From positions 620,001-684,000 of the forward strand of contig CAWKCO010000011.1 of the NCBI GenBank assembly GCA_963848175.1: a DNA stretch of 64,000 nt, written 5' to 3'. The position numbers and the translations under genes were made by a program. This document shows, piece by piece, positions 39,530 to 50,310 of the stretch. Under the pieces are notes generated by a model. It saw nothing but the letters and a program-made list of their open reading frames with translations, had not been told where the DNA came from and did not search any database. The stretch is from JAMZMI01 sp963848175 (GTDB lineage Bacteria; Bacteroidota; Bacteroidia; Cytophagales; Cyclobacteriaceae). The stretch's first letter is position 1, and every line of letters starts with the position of its first letter.

Positions 39530-41080
39530 TTAGTTAACATCCCACCAAAGTTTATCGTCTGCTTCAGTCTGAACTGGTGGGAAGTTTGCATTGGATACTG
39601 ACTCAGACTCAGGTAGTAAGTATCGTCTAATGTAATCCGTACCCAAAACTGTATTCTTAGGTAGATAGAGTGCAGCCCCCGCATTACCGAGCGCAGGATT
39701 TTCATCATATGAAGTTGTAGTCTTTATTATCGGATAATCAAGACGATGCACTTCGAGGAAGCCTTCAAACGGATTCACATTGGCCATAGCAGTCCATTTC
39801 TGGACACCAATATCCCTCAGCTGATCGGCCTCCGAATTTGAAAACTCATAAGGCATTCCTGACCCCAGGAATGAAGATATCGCCGTTGCTTCTGACGAAC
39901 CAACTCTTGCAAAAGCACTAGCCACTGCAGAGTTATAGAGTTCTTGAGCATCTCCTGTAATCAGTCCTTTCACTACTAACTCAGCCCTGAAAAAATCTAC
40001 CTCAGAAGTTGTCATAAAATATACAGGTCGTGTTGCGTCAAGTATTGGCACTCTATTAGAATTCGTAGGATTTGTAGCAGTAGTTGCTTTATGATCCCCA
40101 TGATCGAGCAATAGATTGCCTCCGGAATTGGCTTTATAAGTAAGCCCCTCACGGGGATCTCCATTGAGAGTCCAAAATTCAGAGAGGGTCCTATTAGCCA
40201 CCAAATTAATTGTAGTGTTCAAGTTTTGATCTTGAGCATATAAAGGATTTTCTTTATTCACCTGACTATCAAAAATATCTAATAAGGCGTCTTGGCTCAA
40301 ATAATTAGGCTCGATCTCCATTGGATTAATGACCGACATGGCCCAAGTTTGATCAAACTCTAAGTTTCTCATTGCAATCTTCAACTTCACTGAATTAGCA
40401 AAAGAAACCCAGCGATTCATATCACCTGCAAAAAGAAAATCTTTATCATTGGACGCTTCTCCCAACTCAGACAGAGCACTAGTACCCTCTGGATTGAACC
40501 TCTCATATAGTACGAGTGCTGAATCAATAGAAGAAACGAGCAAGGGATATACATCCTGTCCATCATCAAATTTCGGGTTGTAATTACCTCCAAACTCACC
40601 CTGAAAAGCTTCTGTATAAGGTGCTTGTCCATAGGCATCAAATATTATTTGAAAAGTATAGCTCTCAAGCACATTAGCAATGAGATTTAGCCGAGGATCG
40701 TAAGTTTCAACGGCTAAACTGTACTCTTTTAATTTTTGAATATCACTTAAAGCAGAAGAATACAATTCAATCCATATGTTATCACCATCATCAGCACGCA
40801 AATCCATGTCAATAATAGTTCTATACTGGTTTGCGGTATTATTTTGATTGTAGTATTGTGCCCAAAGCGATCCATGCAATGCCATAGTCCCTCCTATTGC
40901 ACTTGCCACCGAGATTTCAATAGAGGGAATCAAAAAGACACCTGGATTCTCCAATATGGCATCTGGATTATCATTTACATCCAAATAGCTATCACAGCCT
41001 GTAAACAGCACACCTATTGCAAGCAGTAAGGCAGATAATACCCTAGCAGCTTTTTTTAAATATATATTTCTATTTTTCAT
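39530..41080 (-). CDS. SusD/RagB family surface lipoprotein
   Basis: 516 residues. Signal with lipobox LLLAIGVLFTGC. The helical TPR-like scaffold is seen in YNQNNTANQYRTI, DIQKLKEYSLAVETYDPRLNLIANVLESYTFQIIFDAYGQAPYTEAFQG and WVSFANSVKLKIAMRNL, as in the SusD-like_2 (PF12771) branch. It caps the SusC barrel and binds the incoming polymer or peptide. Encoded 11 bases after SusC and co-transcribed with two more lipoproteins. Confidence 0.93.
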   Translation of the reverse strand: MKNRNIYLKKAARVLSALLLAIGVLFTGCDSYLDVNDNPDAILENPGVFLIPSIEISVASAIGGTMALHGSLWAQYYNQNNTANQYRTIIDMDLRADDGDNIWIELYSSALSDIQKLKEYSLAVETYDPRLNLIANVLESYTFQIIFDAYGQAPYTEAFQGEFGGNYNPKFDDGQDVYPLLVSSIDSALVLYERFNPEGTSALSELGEASNDKDFLFAGDMNRWVSFANSVKLKIAMRNLEFDQTWAMSVINPMEIEPNYLSQDALLDIFDSQVNKENPLYAQDQNLNTTINLVANRTLSEFWTLNGDPREGLTYKANSGGNLLLDHGDHKATTATNPTNSNRVPILDATRPVYFMTTSEVDFFRAELVVKGLITGDAQELYNSAVASAFARVGSSEATAISSFLGSGMPYEFSNSEADQLRDIGVQKWTAMANVNPFEGFLEVHRLDYPIIKTTTSYDENPALGNAGAALYLPKNTVLGTDYIRRYLLPESESVSNANFPPVQTEADDKLWWDVN

Positions 41081-41091
41081 ATCTAGGAAAA

Positions 41092-44000
41092 TTAAAGTGT
41101 CACATTAATTTTGAAACCATAGTTTCTAACCGATGGATAACCACGAATTTCACCGAATTCAGTCGATGATCCATTAGATCCAGTTGAGATTTCAGGATCG
41201 ACCACATTATTAGATGCGGGAGTCCATAACCATAAGTTGCTTCCAACAAGCGACAGTGATGCTGATTCCACGAATATATTCTTGAAAAAAGATTTTGGTA
41301 GGTTGTAGGTAATATTTACCTCACGTAACTTGATAAAAGTTTTATCCAAAACTATACTTTTATCGTTCCAATCACCTGTATAGTAGTTATTCAAATCGGT
41401 AGTTGAAATCGGAATAGTGTTCTCTATATAGCTTCCCTCTTCATTTTTATATACAGAATTTGGCACGACAAAAGGCAATCTATCATTATAAGTTGTGATA
41501 GGATCCTTACCAGTCCACGTAGTGGACTGCTTACTATAAGAAATAAACTTACCCCCTTTTCTATAATCAAACAGGAAAAACAGGGTCAAATTTTTATACG
41601 TAAAAGTATTCGAAACACCCATGGTGTAATCAAACAGAGTACTTCCTAAGTCTATACCTTGTGCCGTTGCTAATGGTCTTCCGGTCTGAGAATCTACAAT
41701 TACACGTCCATCATCTGTCATTTGAGTGCCAAATGCTTTGACATGAGAAACTGTTTTCCCTTTTATTGCAACTATGCTTGGAGAAGTAAAACCAGTAATT
41801 GTCACCTCATCTAATCCTTCTGTCAGATCTACTACTTTATTATTGTTTTTATCAAACTTGTAACCAAGATTCCATGAAAACCCTCCCAAGTCTTGAATTG
41901 GAGTTAAATTCACGGACACTTCAACACCATTATTCGTCATTTTTCCTACGTTATCCCAGATGGAGTTAAAGCCAGAAGAAGCCGAAAGCGTTCTTGCCAG
42001 AATCATTCCATCAGTAGTTCTGTCATAATATGTAACATCTAGACTGAATCTGTTCGAGAATAAGACAACATCCATACCTACCTCAAGGTCAGTAGAAATT
42101 TCTGGCTTCAAATTAGGATTACCCAGGGTGTTACTATACTCATACCCAGTTACTCCTGCCAATGGAAATGTTAAGTCACTAAACGGAATCCCAGCAGTAA
42201 CACCACCTTGTACATAAGCTGGACTTACGACATAAGGATCGGCATCATTACCACTTTGCCCATATCCAGCTCGCAACTTTAAAAAATCAATCCACTTTAC
42301 ATCATTTAATGCTCCAATTGCACTAGATAAAACTAAACTAGCGCTAACAGACGGATAGAAAAAAGAGTTATTTCCTTTTGGTAGAGTTGAAGACCATGTA
42401 TTTCTGAACGATCCTGATACATAAAAAATATTGTCGTAACTAGCCTCCAAAACTGAATATATAGACTGTCTTCTAAAAAGACGTTCCGGGTATCCAGATG
42501 AAACAGTTGGTATAGAAGCAGTATTCGCTAAATTAGGAAAAGACTGCTCCAGCACTAACCCTTTCACTTCATCTTCACTTTGAACCTGCCTATCATGTTG
42601 CATATTCGTTCCTGTAGTCAGATTTAGATTAACTTTGGAAATGTTAATCCCCCCTGACAAAAATGCATCAAGATTATATAAGCTTACATTCCGTTGGAAT
42701 TCACGGTAGTATCCATCTATATCGTTTTGACTTCCTTTGTTTACGCTATTATCTTTAAGCGTATACTTGGCGTCATAATTATGTCCAAAAGTATTTTGAA
42801 CATCTCCTCCGAACCTTAAAGTACCCAGAATATTATAAGGCTTATAGATATCCGCATTTAATGTAATACTTGCAATCATTCGATCCACCTTGGCCACATT
42901 TGAAGTATTATCGATGTTAAAATATGGATTCCACAGATATGGAGAAAAGTAATTGTTAGGATTTTGAAATGAATTTGGGTCTTTATAGTTATCCATATCA
43001 GCAAGACTTATATCTGTTGGATGCCCAAGAATATCATCGAATAAATTGGAGGATCCTCCCTGTCCCTGACCTGTAGGTATCGCTCGAGTCTCTTTGTTAA
43101 TGTAGTTAAAACTAGTGCTTACATCCAGAAATCCCGTCTTTTTGGTGGCTCCAAATTTGAAACTATTCTTATCAAAACCATCTTTGTCCCTAGGCACAAT
43201 TCCGTCACTTGTCACGTTATTAAAAGAAACGTAATAAGTTCCTTCCTCAGTACCGCTTGAAATGGAAATGGAATTATCAAACATTGTTCCAACTTCGTAA
43301 AAATCCTCCACCTGATCTTCTAAAAAAGAAAAATTTTTGTACAACTGACTACCGTTTACTTCATTACCCCACAATCGTGAATCATTTGTAAATCGAGGAC
43401 CCCAACTTCCATTTTCTTCACTAGCATAATGTCCATCCCAACCTTGACCAAATGATTTTTGGTAGCTTGGCACCTTTAAAACTGATGAGAATATAGTAGA
43501 AGAACTAAGAGTGATTTTTGGTTTCCCATTTAGAGCCTTTGATCCCTTTTTGGTGGTAATCATAACGACTCCATTGGCTCCTGCTGAACCGTATAAGGCA
43601 GTAGCTGCTGAACCTCGCAGCACTGACATTGATTCAATATCTCCAGCATTTAAATCATTTATACCATTTCCAAAATCAACAGTGCGATTTACATCTGCAC
43701 CGTTTGTGCTAAAATTTTGATTGGTATTAGTTACTGGCACCCCATCAATTACATACAGGGGCTGAGTAGTTCTACCAACATTTGAATACCCACGTAGAAC
43801 TACGTTCGTGGAACTTCCTGGTTGTCCTGTGCCTCCAGTAACCTGAACACCTGCAAGTTTTCCGGCCATGGCCGTGGTAAAATTACTAGAAGGCCCATTG
43901 TTCAAATCTTTACTATCGACTTGAGTAATTGAGTATCCCAATGATCTTTTTTCTCTGGAAACGCCCAATGCTGTCACCACCACCTCATTGAGCTGCTCAA

Positions 44001-44292
44001 CATCGGCGGTCATAGGCACGTCGATTACAGATCGGGCTCCAATCTGAACCTCTTTTGCCTCTAGTCCCACAAAGGAGTAAACCAAAACACCTCCGCCCTC
44101 GGGCACGCTTAATCGGTAATTACCATCAAGATCTGATGTAGTACCTGTAGTTGTTCCTTTTAAAACAACGTTTACACCTGGTATACCACTGCCGTCCTCA
44201 GCAGAAGTAATTTTACCAGATACAGTTCTCTGAGCCATAGCTGCAAAAGCCACAGTCAGAGACATGAAACTGAGTAGTAGAATCCTCTTCAT
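41092..44292 (-). CDS. SusC/RagA family TonB-dependent outer-membrane transporter
   Basis: 1066 residues from MKRILLLSF at 44292; an upstream in-frame start would add 26 non-signal residues. After the signal peptide (ending AMAQ) comes a carboxypeptidase-regulatory-like domain (VSGKITSAEDGSGIPGVNVVLKG), the plug (SLGYSITQVDSKDLNNG, then YVIDGVPV and SMSVLRGSAATALYGSAGANGVVMITTKKG) and the 22-strand barrel ending in GFKINVTL. It imports a substrate captured by SusD using TonB energy. No sigma/anti-sigma pair, hybrid sensor or glycosidase lies nearby, so the substrate is unknown. Confidence 0.95.
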   Translation of the reverse strand: MKRILLLSFMSLTVAFAAMAQRTVSGKITSAEDGSGIPGVNVVLKGTTTGTTSDLDGNYRLSVPEGGGVLVYSFVGLEAKEVQIGARSVIDVPMTADVEQLNEVVVTALGVSREKRSLGYSITQVDSKDLNNGPSSNFTTAMAGKLAGVQVTGGTGQPGSSTNVVLRGYSNVGRTTQPLYVIDGVPVTNTNQNFSTNGADVNRTVDFGNGINDLNAGDIESMSVLRGSAATALYGSAGANGVVMITTKKGSKALNGKPKITLSSSTIFSSVLKVPSYQKSFGQGWDGHYASEENGSWGPRFTNDSRLWGNEVNGSQLYKNFSFLEDQVEDFYEVGTMFDNSISISSGTEEGTYYVSFNNVTSDGIVPRDKDGFDKNSFKFGATKKTGFLDVSTSFNYINKETRAIPTGQGQGGSSNLFDDILGHPTDISLADMDNYKDPNSFQNPNNYFSPYLWNPYFNIDNTSNVAKVDRMIASITLNADIYKPYNILGTLRFGGDVQNTFGHNYDAKYTLKDNSVNKGSQNDIDGYYREFQRNVSLYNLDAFLSGGINISKVNLNLTTGTNMQHDRQVQSEDEVKGLVLEQSFPNLANTASIPTVSSGYPERLFRRQSIYSVLEASYDNIFYVSGSFRNTWSSTLPKGNNSFFYPSVSASLVLSSAIGALNDVKWIDFLKLRAGYGQSGNDADPYVVSPAYVQGGVTAGIPFSDLTFPLAGVTGYEYSNTLGNPNLKPEISTDLEVGMDVVLFSNRFSLDVTYYDRTTDGMILARTLSASSGFNSIWDNVGKMTNNGVEVSVNLTPIQDLGGFSWNLGYKFDKNNNKVVDLTEGLDEVTITGFTSPSIVAIKGKTVSHVKAFGTQMTDDGRVIVDSQTGRPLATAQGIDLGSTLFDYTMGVSNTFTYKNLTLFFLFDYRKGGKFISYSKQSTTWTGKDPITTYNDRLPFVVPNSVYKNEEGSYIENTIPISTTDLNNYYTGDWNDKSIVLDKTFIKLREVNITYNLPKSFFKNIFVESASLSLVGSNLWLWTPASNNVVDPEISTGSNGSSTEFGEIRGYPSVRNYGFKINVTL

Positions 44293-44558
44293 ATCATACT
44301 GTTTAAATTGTACATTTATTTCAATTACTAAATCTAAAGCATTTAATTCGAAATCAACAAAACCCCACAACGTTATGAGGTTGTTAACAAATCAAACAAA
44401 AGATTGAAAAAGCAGACAAAAAAAGCAGATAAAGTTATGCATGCATAACAATTATAACTACAACCAAATAAATAATCGTAAAATCAGATTTAACAGAATT
44501 TTATTCTATTATAGCTTAACTAAAAAAAAGCGAAAAATTGCAACCTTTTTGTATCAGA
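44293..44558. other. Upstream region of the SusC operon
   Basis: About 265 AT-rich bases that must carry the SusC promoter. No clean TTG/TAnnTTTG pair and no operator repeat was found. Confidence 0.4.
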
Positions 44559-46477
44559 CTACTCTACTATGCGAAAAACGATGCGCCGATCAACCGCAGA
44601 GCGCGATAATGAAGTCTCATTTGAGACCGGTTTTGTAGAGCCATATCCAACTGCTCGCATACGAGTTTTAGCTATCCCATGAGCAGACAAATAATCAACA
44701 ACTTGCTGTGCTCGTTTGAGCGAAAGGCTATGATTGTAATCATTGGCACCAGAAGCATCGGTGTGACCTTCTATAACAAAACTCAATTCGGGATTCTCTT
44801 TCAAATAAGCACTTAATTCTTTCAGTTCCTGCTGAGAATTTTCTGTCAAATGATAACTATCGAAATCAAAGTATAAATTCTCCAACACAATAGAGTTACC
44901 AACTTTAATGGGCTTTAAAGCAATATCTATAGTATCTGGATTGAGAATAGAGTTGTCTTTTGATTCGATGGACAGGTTATCAAACAGATAATTTTTCATA
45001 TCTATAAACACTCCATATCTTGTATTTGCCGTTATGGATAAAAAATACACACCAGAACTAGGATCAGAAGAGGTAATGTACACTTCAGCACTATCTTGCA
45101 GATTCATAAGTTTCAAATTGGCATGCAATGAAACGCCTGACTCCTCATCAAAAACACGCCCTGTGATATATGATGTAGGCTTCACATCAAGAAAACCAGA
45201 CAGCAATTTCGTTTTAACAATCTCACTCTTAATCACTCTTCCAGATTCTTGGGTTTCCTTTGCATAAAGAGCAAATCGGCCATTAGGCGTTACATATATA
45301 GAAATTTCATCATTGTGAGTGTTGATGGGGTAAGAAAGATTCACTGCAGGTTCCCAAATTTTATTTTGTTTAGTAGAATAAAACAAATCATAGCCCCCTA
45401 ATCCAAGATGTGACTTAGAGCTAAAGAACAGCAGCTGCCCATTGGCATGGATAGTAGGAGTAATTTCATCATCTGATCCATTAATTGACTCCCCAAGATT
45501 TACAGGAACAGACCATTTATCCTTATCATACCGTGACACCCAAATATCCCTTTTCCCATAGCCCCCGGGTCTATTGGAGGAAAAATAGAGCGTGCGCCCA
45601 TCTGCACTGAGTGACGGCTGAGAATCCCAAGAACTAGAATTGACTACCGCTCCCAAATTGACAGGCTCTGACCACTCATTTCCGACCTTTTGACTTATAA
45701 AAAGATCACAACTTCCGTAAGTTCGACCATCATCGCAACTCGTAAAAATGAGTGTTCTACCATCCGCAGATACAGTACTTGCTCCTTCATTTTGATCCGA
45801 ATTGATCTTGTCTGAAAGAGACTGAGCCATAGTCCAACCCGAATCTGACTTTACACTAAAAACAATATCCTCGTCCGCTCCTTGACTATTCGAATCTCGT
45901 TTCGTATAAATAATGGTACGCTCGTCAATCGTTAATACTGGAAAATACTGCAACCCATATCGATTGATTTCCTTTGGCAGCTCTTCCACTTCAATATCGA
46001 CTGGGTTAGCTACTGCCTGAAGTGAAAAAGCAATATTCGCGTTTAAACGATCAGCTTCTCTATCACTTCTTTGATCTGACCTAACCTGAAAAAGCTTTTC
46101 AATGGCTCTTTCAGCTTCACGGTAAGCACCTGCTTCATAATGCAGCTGAGCCAGCCTTTTATAAATACTCCAAGAGATTCGCTCTGGAGACGCATGATCT
46201 CACATATCCTTCGTAATAAATGCGGGCAGAATCTTTTTGCTGAAATAAACTATGGATGGAGGCCAGCCTCAAATAAGGCTCAGCGAAGTTGATATCTGCT
46301 TGAATGGCTTTCTGTAGATTCTCTTTTGCGGAAGCAAAATCCCGAATGCTTTAAGTCCTCCTCGGCCTGATTGTAGCGCTTTATTCCTTTCTTACTTTCC
46401 GTTGAAAGCTTTTGCGCTGCAAGTGAGCCGCAAAGGCATACAGCCAAAAAAGAGAAGGCAATAAATTTTCCTATCAA
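44559..46477 (-). pseudogene. OmpA/PD40-repeat envelope protein, broken by two frameshifts
   Basis: The repaired protein has about 640 residues: signal peptide (TTG start at 46477, MIGKFIAFSFLAVCLCGSLAAQ), a TPR-like helical part (YNQAEEDL, then FASAKENLQKAIQADINFAEPYLRLASIHSL), WD40-like PD40 repeats (FTSCDDGRTYGSCDLFIS, LYFSSNRPGGYGKRDIWVS, LFFSSKSHLGLGGYDLFYS), a CarboxypepD-like domain and an OmpA peptidoglycan-binding domain (LYFDFDSYHL, then IEGHTDASGANDYNHSLSLKRAQ). Frames shift near 46345 and again near 46200, where two bases are missing in an AGAGAT run. The last 476 codons are open. TTG overlaps the queE stop (TTGA), so translation is coupled. Confidence 0.82.
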
Positions 46478-47091
46478 GGAATATTGAGGTATTTGTGCGT
46501 TTGTAGAGAGATTTTCCATTTCGGATTGTGCTTCACGTAATCTACGATGAGCGGCATGAGTTGTTCGCGTTTACTCCACTCCGGCTGCAACAATAACACC
46601 ATTCCCGCTTTTGTTTTAGCGGCATGTGATTCTGCCCAAGCAAAGTCGGCTTTATTATATATCACAATTTTCAATTCGTGAGAAGCCTCATAGTATTCAT
46701 CCAGAGGTGCCTTAAATTTCTTTGGTGAAAAGCAAACCCAATCCCATTCTCCAGTGATTGGATATACGCCAGCTGTCTCAATGTGACGCTTCAGCCCTTT
46801 GGCTTTCAATTCAACGGTAAGCTTGGACAAATCGTACATCAATGGCTCGCCTCCTGTAATTACGGCTATCTCAGCAGGAGTTTTTTTAGCTTGACCTGTC
46901 ATCTCGCTTACAGAAATTACAGGATATTTGTCGGCCTCCCAAGAGTCTTTGACATCACACCAAACACACCCCACATCACATCCAGCCAAACGAATGAAAT
47001 ACGCTGCTGAGCCCGTATGATAGCCCTCTCCCTGAATAGTATAGAATGCTTCCATCAACGGAAGGGCGCTATTTTCCATTTTTTCAGGCAT
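46474..47091 (-). CDS. queE: 7-carboxy-7-deazaguanine synthase
   Basis: 205 residues. The radical SAM cluster motif is CDVGCVWCD (C-x3-C-x2-C). The N-terminal FYTIQGEGYHTGSAAYFIRLAGC and the ITGGEPLMYDL block bind SAM. It makes the 7-deazaguanine precursor of queuosine from the product of QueD, whose gene lies at 23120. The 3' end carries the start of the OmpA-type gene. It overlaps folD by 8 bases in an apparent lepA-folD-queE operon. Confidence 0.94.
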   Translation of the reverse strand: MPEKMENSALPLMEAFYTIQGEGYHTGSAAYFIRLAGCDVGCVWCDVKDSWEADKYPVISVSEMTGQAKKTPAEIAVITGGEPLMYDLSKLTVELKAKGLKRHIETAGVYPITGEWDWVCFSPKKFKAPLDEYYEASHELKIVIYNKADFAWAESHAAKTKAGMVLLLQPEWSKREQLMPLIVDYVKHNPKWKISLQTHKYLNIP

Positions 47092-47962
47092 CTGGATGTT
47101 GCTGCTCGTAAGCGCGTATGGTATTGAGAAGTAAAGAAGCGATGGTCATCGGCCCAACGCCACCAGGAACTGGCGTAATATATGAGCTGATTTCAGACAC
47201 GGTATCATACTCCACATCACCGCAAAGTTTAAAACCTGATTTTGATTTAGGATCATCCACACGAGTGGTTCCTACATCTACAATAATCACCCCAGCTTTT
47301 ACCATATCTTTGGTAATGAGATTTGGCTTGCCCACTGCTACGATCAAAATGTCTGCCTCGCGTGTGTGCTTAGCAAGATCTGTCGTGTATTTGTTGCAAA
47401 CGGTGACGGTAGCATGTCCTTCTTCCAACAGCATCATGCTCAATGGAGCTCCTACCAACCTACTAGAACCCACCACCACGCAGTGCTTGCCTTCGAGTGG
47501 AATATCATATCTTCTCAAAATTTCCATCACCCCAAAAGGAGTAGCTGGAAGAATCAATGGATTTTTTGATACGATACTTCCAAAATTTTGGTTGGTGAAA
47601 CCATCTACATCTTTTTCTGGTTTGATGCGCTCAGTCACCTTTTCTACAGAAATATGCTCTGGAAGCGGCAACTGAACAATAAAACCATCAATATCCTCAT
47701 CTTCATTGAGCTGATCTACATGCTTGATCAACTTCTCTTCAGAAATGGTCTTGGCAAATTGCATCAGCGTATAATCAAAGCCTACAGCCTGACAAGCCTT
47801 TATTTTAGCGCCCACATACGTATGACTAGCGCCATCATCACCAACTATGATGATAGCCAAGTTAGGCGCACGCAGACCTTTTTGCTTATATCCTTTTACT
47901 TGATCCGAAATTTCAGCACGAATATCGGCTGAGACCTTTTTTCCGTCTAGTATCGTAGGCAT
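47084..47962 (-). CDS. folD: Bifunctional methylenetetrahydrofolate dehydrogenase/cyclohydrolase
   Basis: 292 residues. The folate site Lys lies in SHTYVGAKIKACQAVG, and IDGFIVQLPLPEHI, DVDGFTNQNFG and the NADP motif VVVGSSRLVGAPLSMML follow in family order, with PVPGGVGPMTIASLL near the end. It interconverts methylene- and formyl-tetrahydrofolate, in cytosolic one-carbon metabolism. It is 27 bases downstream of lepA. Confidence 0.96.
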   Translation of the reverse strand: MPTILDGKKVSADIRAEISDQVKGYKQKGLRAPNLAIIIVGDDGASHTYVGAKIKACQAVGFDYTLMQFAKTISEEKLIKHVDQLNEDEDIDGFIVQLPLPEHISVEKVTERIKPEKDVDGFTNQNFGSIVSKNPLILPATPFGVMEILRRYDIPLEGKHCVVVGSSRLVGAPLSMMLLEEGHATVTVCNKYTTDLAKHTREADILIVAVGKPNLITKDMVKAGVIIVDVGTTRVDDPKSKSGFKLCGDVEYDTVSEISSYITPVPGGVGPMTIASLLLNTIRAYEQQHPDA

Positions 47963-47989
47963 TTGATGTATTTTGTAATTGAAATATGA

Positions 47990-49777
47990 TTAATCTAGCT
48001 TAAGTACAGCCATGAAAGCCTCCTGAGGAATCTCCACGTTTCCTACCTGACGCATTCTTTTCTTACCTTTTTTCTGCTTTTCGAGAAGTTTACGCTTTCG
48101 CGAAATATCACCTCCATAACACTTCGCCAATACGTTTTTACGCATGGCCTTCACAGATTCTCTGGCGATAATTTTGGTTCCGATAGATGCCTGAACCGCA
48201 ATTTCAAACATTTGACGCGGTATCAACTCTCTCAGTTTTTCACACAGACGCTTACCCCACTCATAGGCCTTGTCTCTATGCACAATGGCCGAAAGTGCAT
48301 CCACTTTCTCTCCATTCAACATGATATCTAATTTAACCATGTGTGATTGTCGGTAGCCGATCAATTCATAATCCAAAGAGGCATAGCCTCTGGATATGGT
48401 TTTGAGTTTATCAAAAAAGTCAAAAACTATCTCAGCCAATGGCAACTCAAAAGTAAGTTCCACTCTGCTGCTGGATAAGTAAACCTGATTTTTCAGTTCC
48501 CCACGCTTGTCTATGCAAAGCGCAATGACTGCCCCGATGTAATCCGATTTAGTGATAATTTGTGCCCGAATATATGGCTCCTCTACATGATTGATATAAT
48601 TTGATTCTGGCAATTCTGAGGGTGCACTTACTTTCAGAATGGATCCATCATCTTTCACTGCATGAAACTGTACCGACGGCACAGTGGTGATTACAGTCAT
48701 ATCAAACTCTCGCTCCAAACGCTCTTGAATGATCTCCATGTGGAGCATTCCTAAAAAGCCGCATCTAAAGCCAAAACCCAAAGCCATGGAAGTCTCTGGT
48801 TCCCAAACGAGTGATGCATCATTGAGCTGTAGCTTTTCCATAGACGCTCTCAACTCCTCAAACTCACTGGTCTCTACTGGGTAGATACCTGCAAAAACCA
48901 TTGGCTTTACATCCTCAAAACCTTTCACAATTCTTGTAGTAGGTTTATTTACATGGGTAATGGTGTCTCCAACTTTTACTTCTTTGGCTACTTTTATCCC
49001 AGAAATAATATAACCTACGTTACCCGCTGAAAGCTCTTTTTGTGGGCTATGCTCCAACTTTAAAACGCCAATTTCATCAGCATCATAAGTTTTACCCGTA
49101 TTGACAAATTTTACTTTCTCGCCTTTTCTAAGGGTTCCATTGAAAATTCGGAAATAAACTTCAATACCTCTAAATGAATTGAAGACCGAATCAAAAATCA
49201 TGGCCTGTAAAGGCTCATTTGGATCACCTTTCGGTGCTGGCACTTTTGCCACGATGGCATCCAAAATATCTATAATACCTATTCCTTCTTTCGCGCTAGC
49301 ATGAAGGATATCACTCATCTCACAACCAATCAGCTCAATGATCTGATCAGACACCTCCTCTGGCATAGCACCAGGAAGGTCAATTTTGTTTAGGACAGGA
49401 ATGACTGTCAAATCGTGCTCTAGAGCCAAATACAAATTGGAAATAGTCTGAGCTTCAATCCCTTGAGAAGCATCTACAATCAAAAGCGCACCTTCACATG
49501 CCGCAATTGATCTCGACACTTCATAGGAAAAATCGACGTGTCCGGGAGTGTCAATAAGATTTAATACATAAGTCTGCCCATCCTTGACATAACTCATTTG
49601 GATCGCATGACTTTTAATCGTAATCCCCCTCTCGCGTTCCAAATCCATATTATCAAGCAACTGCGCTTGCATGTCTCGGCCAGTCACTGTCTGAGTAAAC
49701 TCCAACAGCCTATCGGCAAGGGTACTCTTGCCATGGTCAATATGAGCGATAATGCAGAAATTTCTAATATGATCCAT
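47990..49777 (-). CDS. lepA: Translation elongation factor 4 (LepA)
   Basis: 595 residues, full length. GTPase motifs: G1 AHIDHGKS, G3 DTPGHVDF, G4 NKID. The LepA-only C-terminal domain ends in KKGKKRMRQVGNVEIPQEAFMAVLKLD. It acts on stalled or mistranslocated ribosomes. It is the first gene of the lepA-folD-queE set. Confidence 0.97.
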   Translation of the reverse strand: MDHIRNFCIIAHIDHGKSTLADRLLEFTQTVTGRDMQAQLLDNMDLERERGITIKSHAIQMSYVKDGQTYVLNLIDTPGHVDFSYEVSRSIAACEGALLIVDASQGIEAQTISNLYLALEHDLTVIPVLNKIDLPGAMPEEVSDQIIELIGCEMSDILHASAKEGIGIIDILDAIVAKVPAPKGDPNEPLQAMIFDSVFNSFRGIEVYFRIFNGTLRKGEKVKFVNTGKTYDADEIGVLKLEHSPQKELSAGNVGYIISGIKVAKEVKVGDTITHVNKPTTRIVKGFEDVKPMVFAGIYPVETSEFEELRASMEKLQLNDASLVWEPETSMALGFGFRCGFLGMLHMEIIQERLEREFDMTVITTVPSVQFHAVKDDGSILKVSAPSELPESNYINHVEEPYIRAQIITKSDYIGAVIALCIDKRGELKNQVYLSSSRVELTFELPLAEIVFDFFDKLKTISRGYASLDYELIGYRQSHMVKLDIMLNGEKVDALSAIVHRDKAYEWGKRLCEKLRELIPRQMFEIAVQASIGTKIIARESVKAMRKNVLAKCYGGDISRKRKLLEKQKKGKKRMRQVGNVEIPQEAFMAVLKLD

Positions 49778-49857
49778 ATGAATAATTAAAAGTCGGCAAA
49801 GTTAGTACAAACGAGGCTCTTTTTTGACCAAATGAGCCATAACCATTATAGTTTGTA

Positions 49858-50307
49858 TTATTCCTTGTTGTGGGTATCTACTAGGATGGTCACTGGCCCA
49901 TCGTTTATCAGGCCAACTTTCATATCGGCACCAAAGGTGCCTGTCTTTGTAACCAACTCGAAAGTTTTGACCTCCTCTACAAACTTTTCATAGAGAGGGA
50001 TGGAAATCTCAGGTTTTGCGGCTCGGATATACGAAGGTCGATTACCTTTTTTGGTACTGGAAAAAAGCGTGAACTGACTTACAATCAATAGCTCTCCGCC
50101 TACATCCAGCACACTTCTATTCATGACACCAGCATCATCTTCAAAAATGCGCATGTTCACAATCTTCTTAGCGAGCCACTGAATATCTTCTAAGCCATCA
50201 GCATCTTCCACTCCTAGCAAAATGAGGAGTCCTTTTCCAATACGAGAAGTGACTTGCCCCTCGATTGTTACTGAGGCTTCTATCACTCGCTGCACTACTG
50301 CCCTCAT
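49858..50307 (-). CDS. dtd: D-aminoacyl-tRNA deacylase
   Basis: 149 residues. MRAVVQRVIEASVTI opens the protein, SQFTLFSSTKKGNRPS holds the catalytic Thr region and GTFGADMKVGLINDGPVTILVDT carries the cross-subunit Gly-cisPro-like segment (G-P). It hydrolyses D-amino acids from tRNA. Starts 3 bases after the YkvA-like gene. Confidence 0.96.
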   Translation of the reverse strand: MRAVVQRVIEASVTIEGQVTSRIGKGLLILLGVEDADGLEDIQWLAKKIVNMRIFEDDAGVMNRSVLDVGGELLIVSQFTLFSSTKKGNRPSYIRAAKPEISIPLYEKFVEEVKTFELVTKTGTFGADMKVGLINDGPVTILVDTHNKE

Positions 50308-50310
50308 TTA

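Noticed and set aside
47118..47675. Plus-strand ORF of 185 codons inside folD
   Set aside because: It is the reverse shadow of folD, whose motifs are complete on the minus strand.
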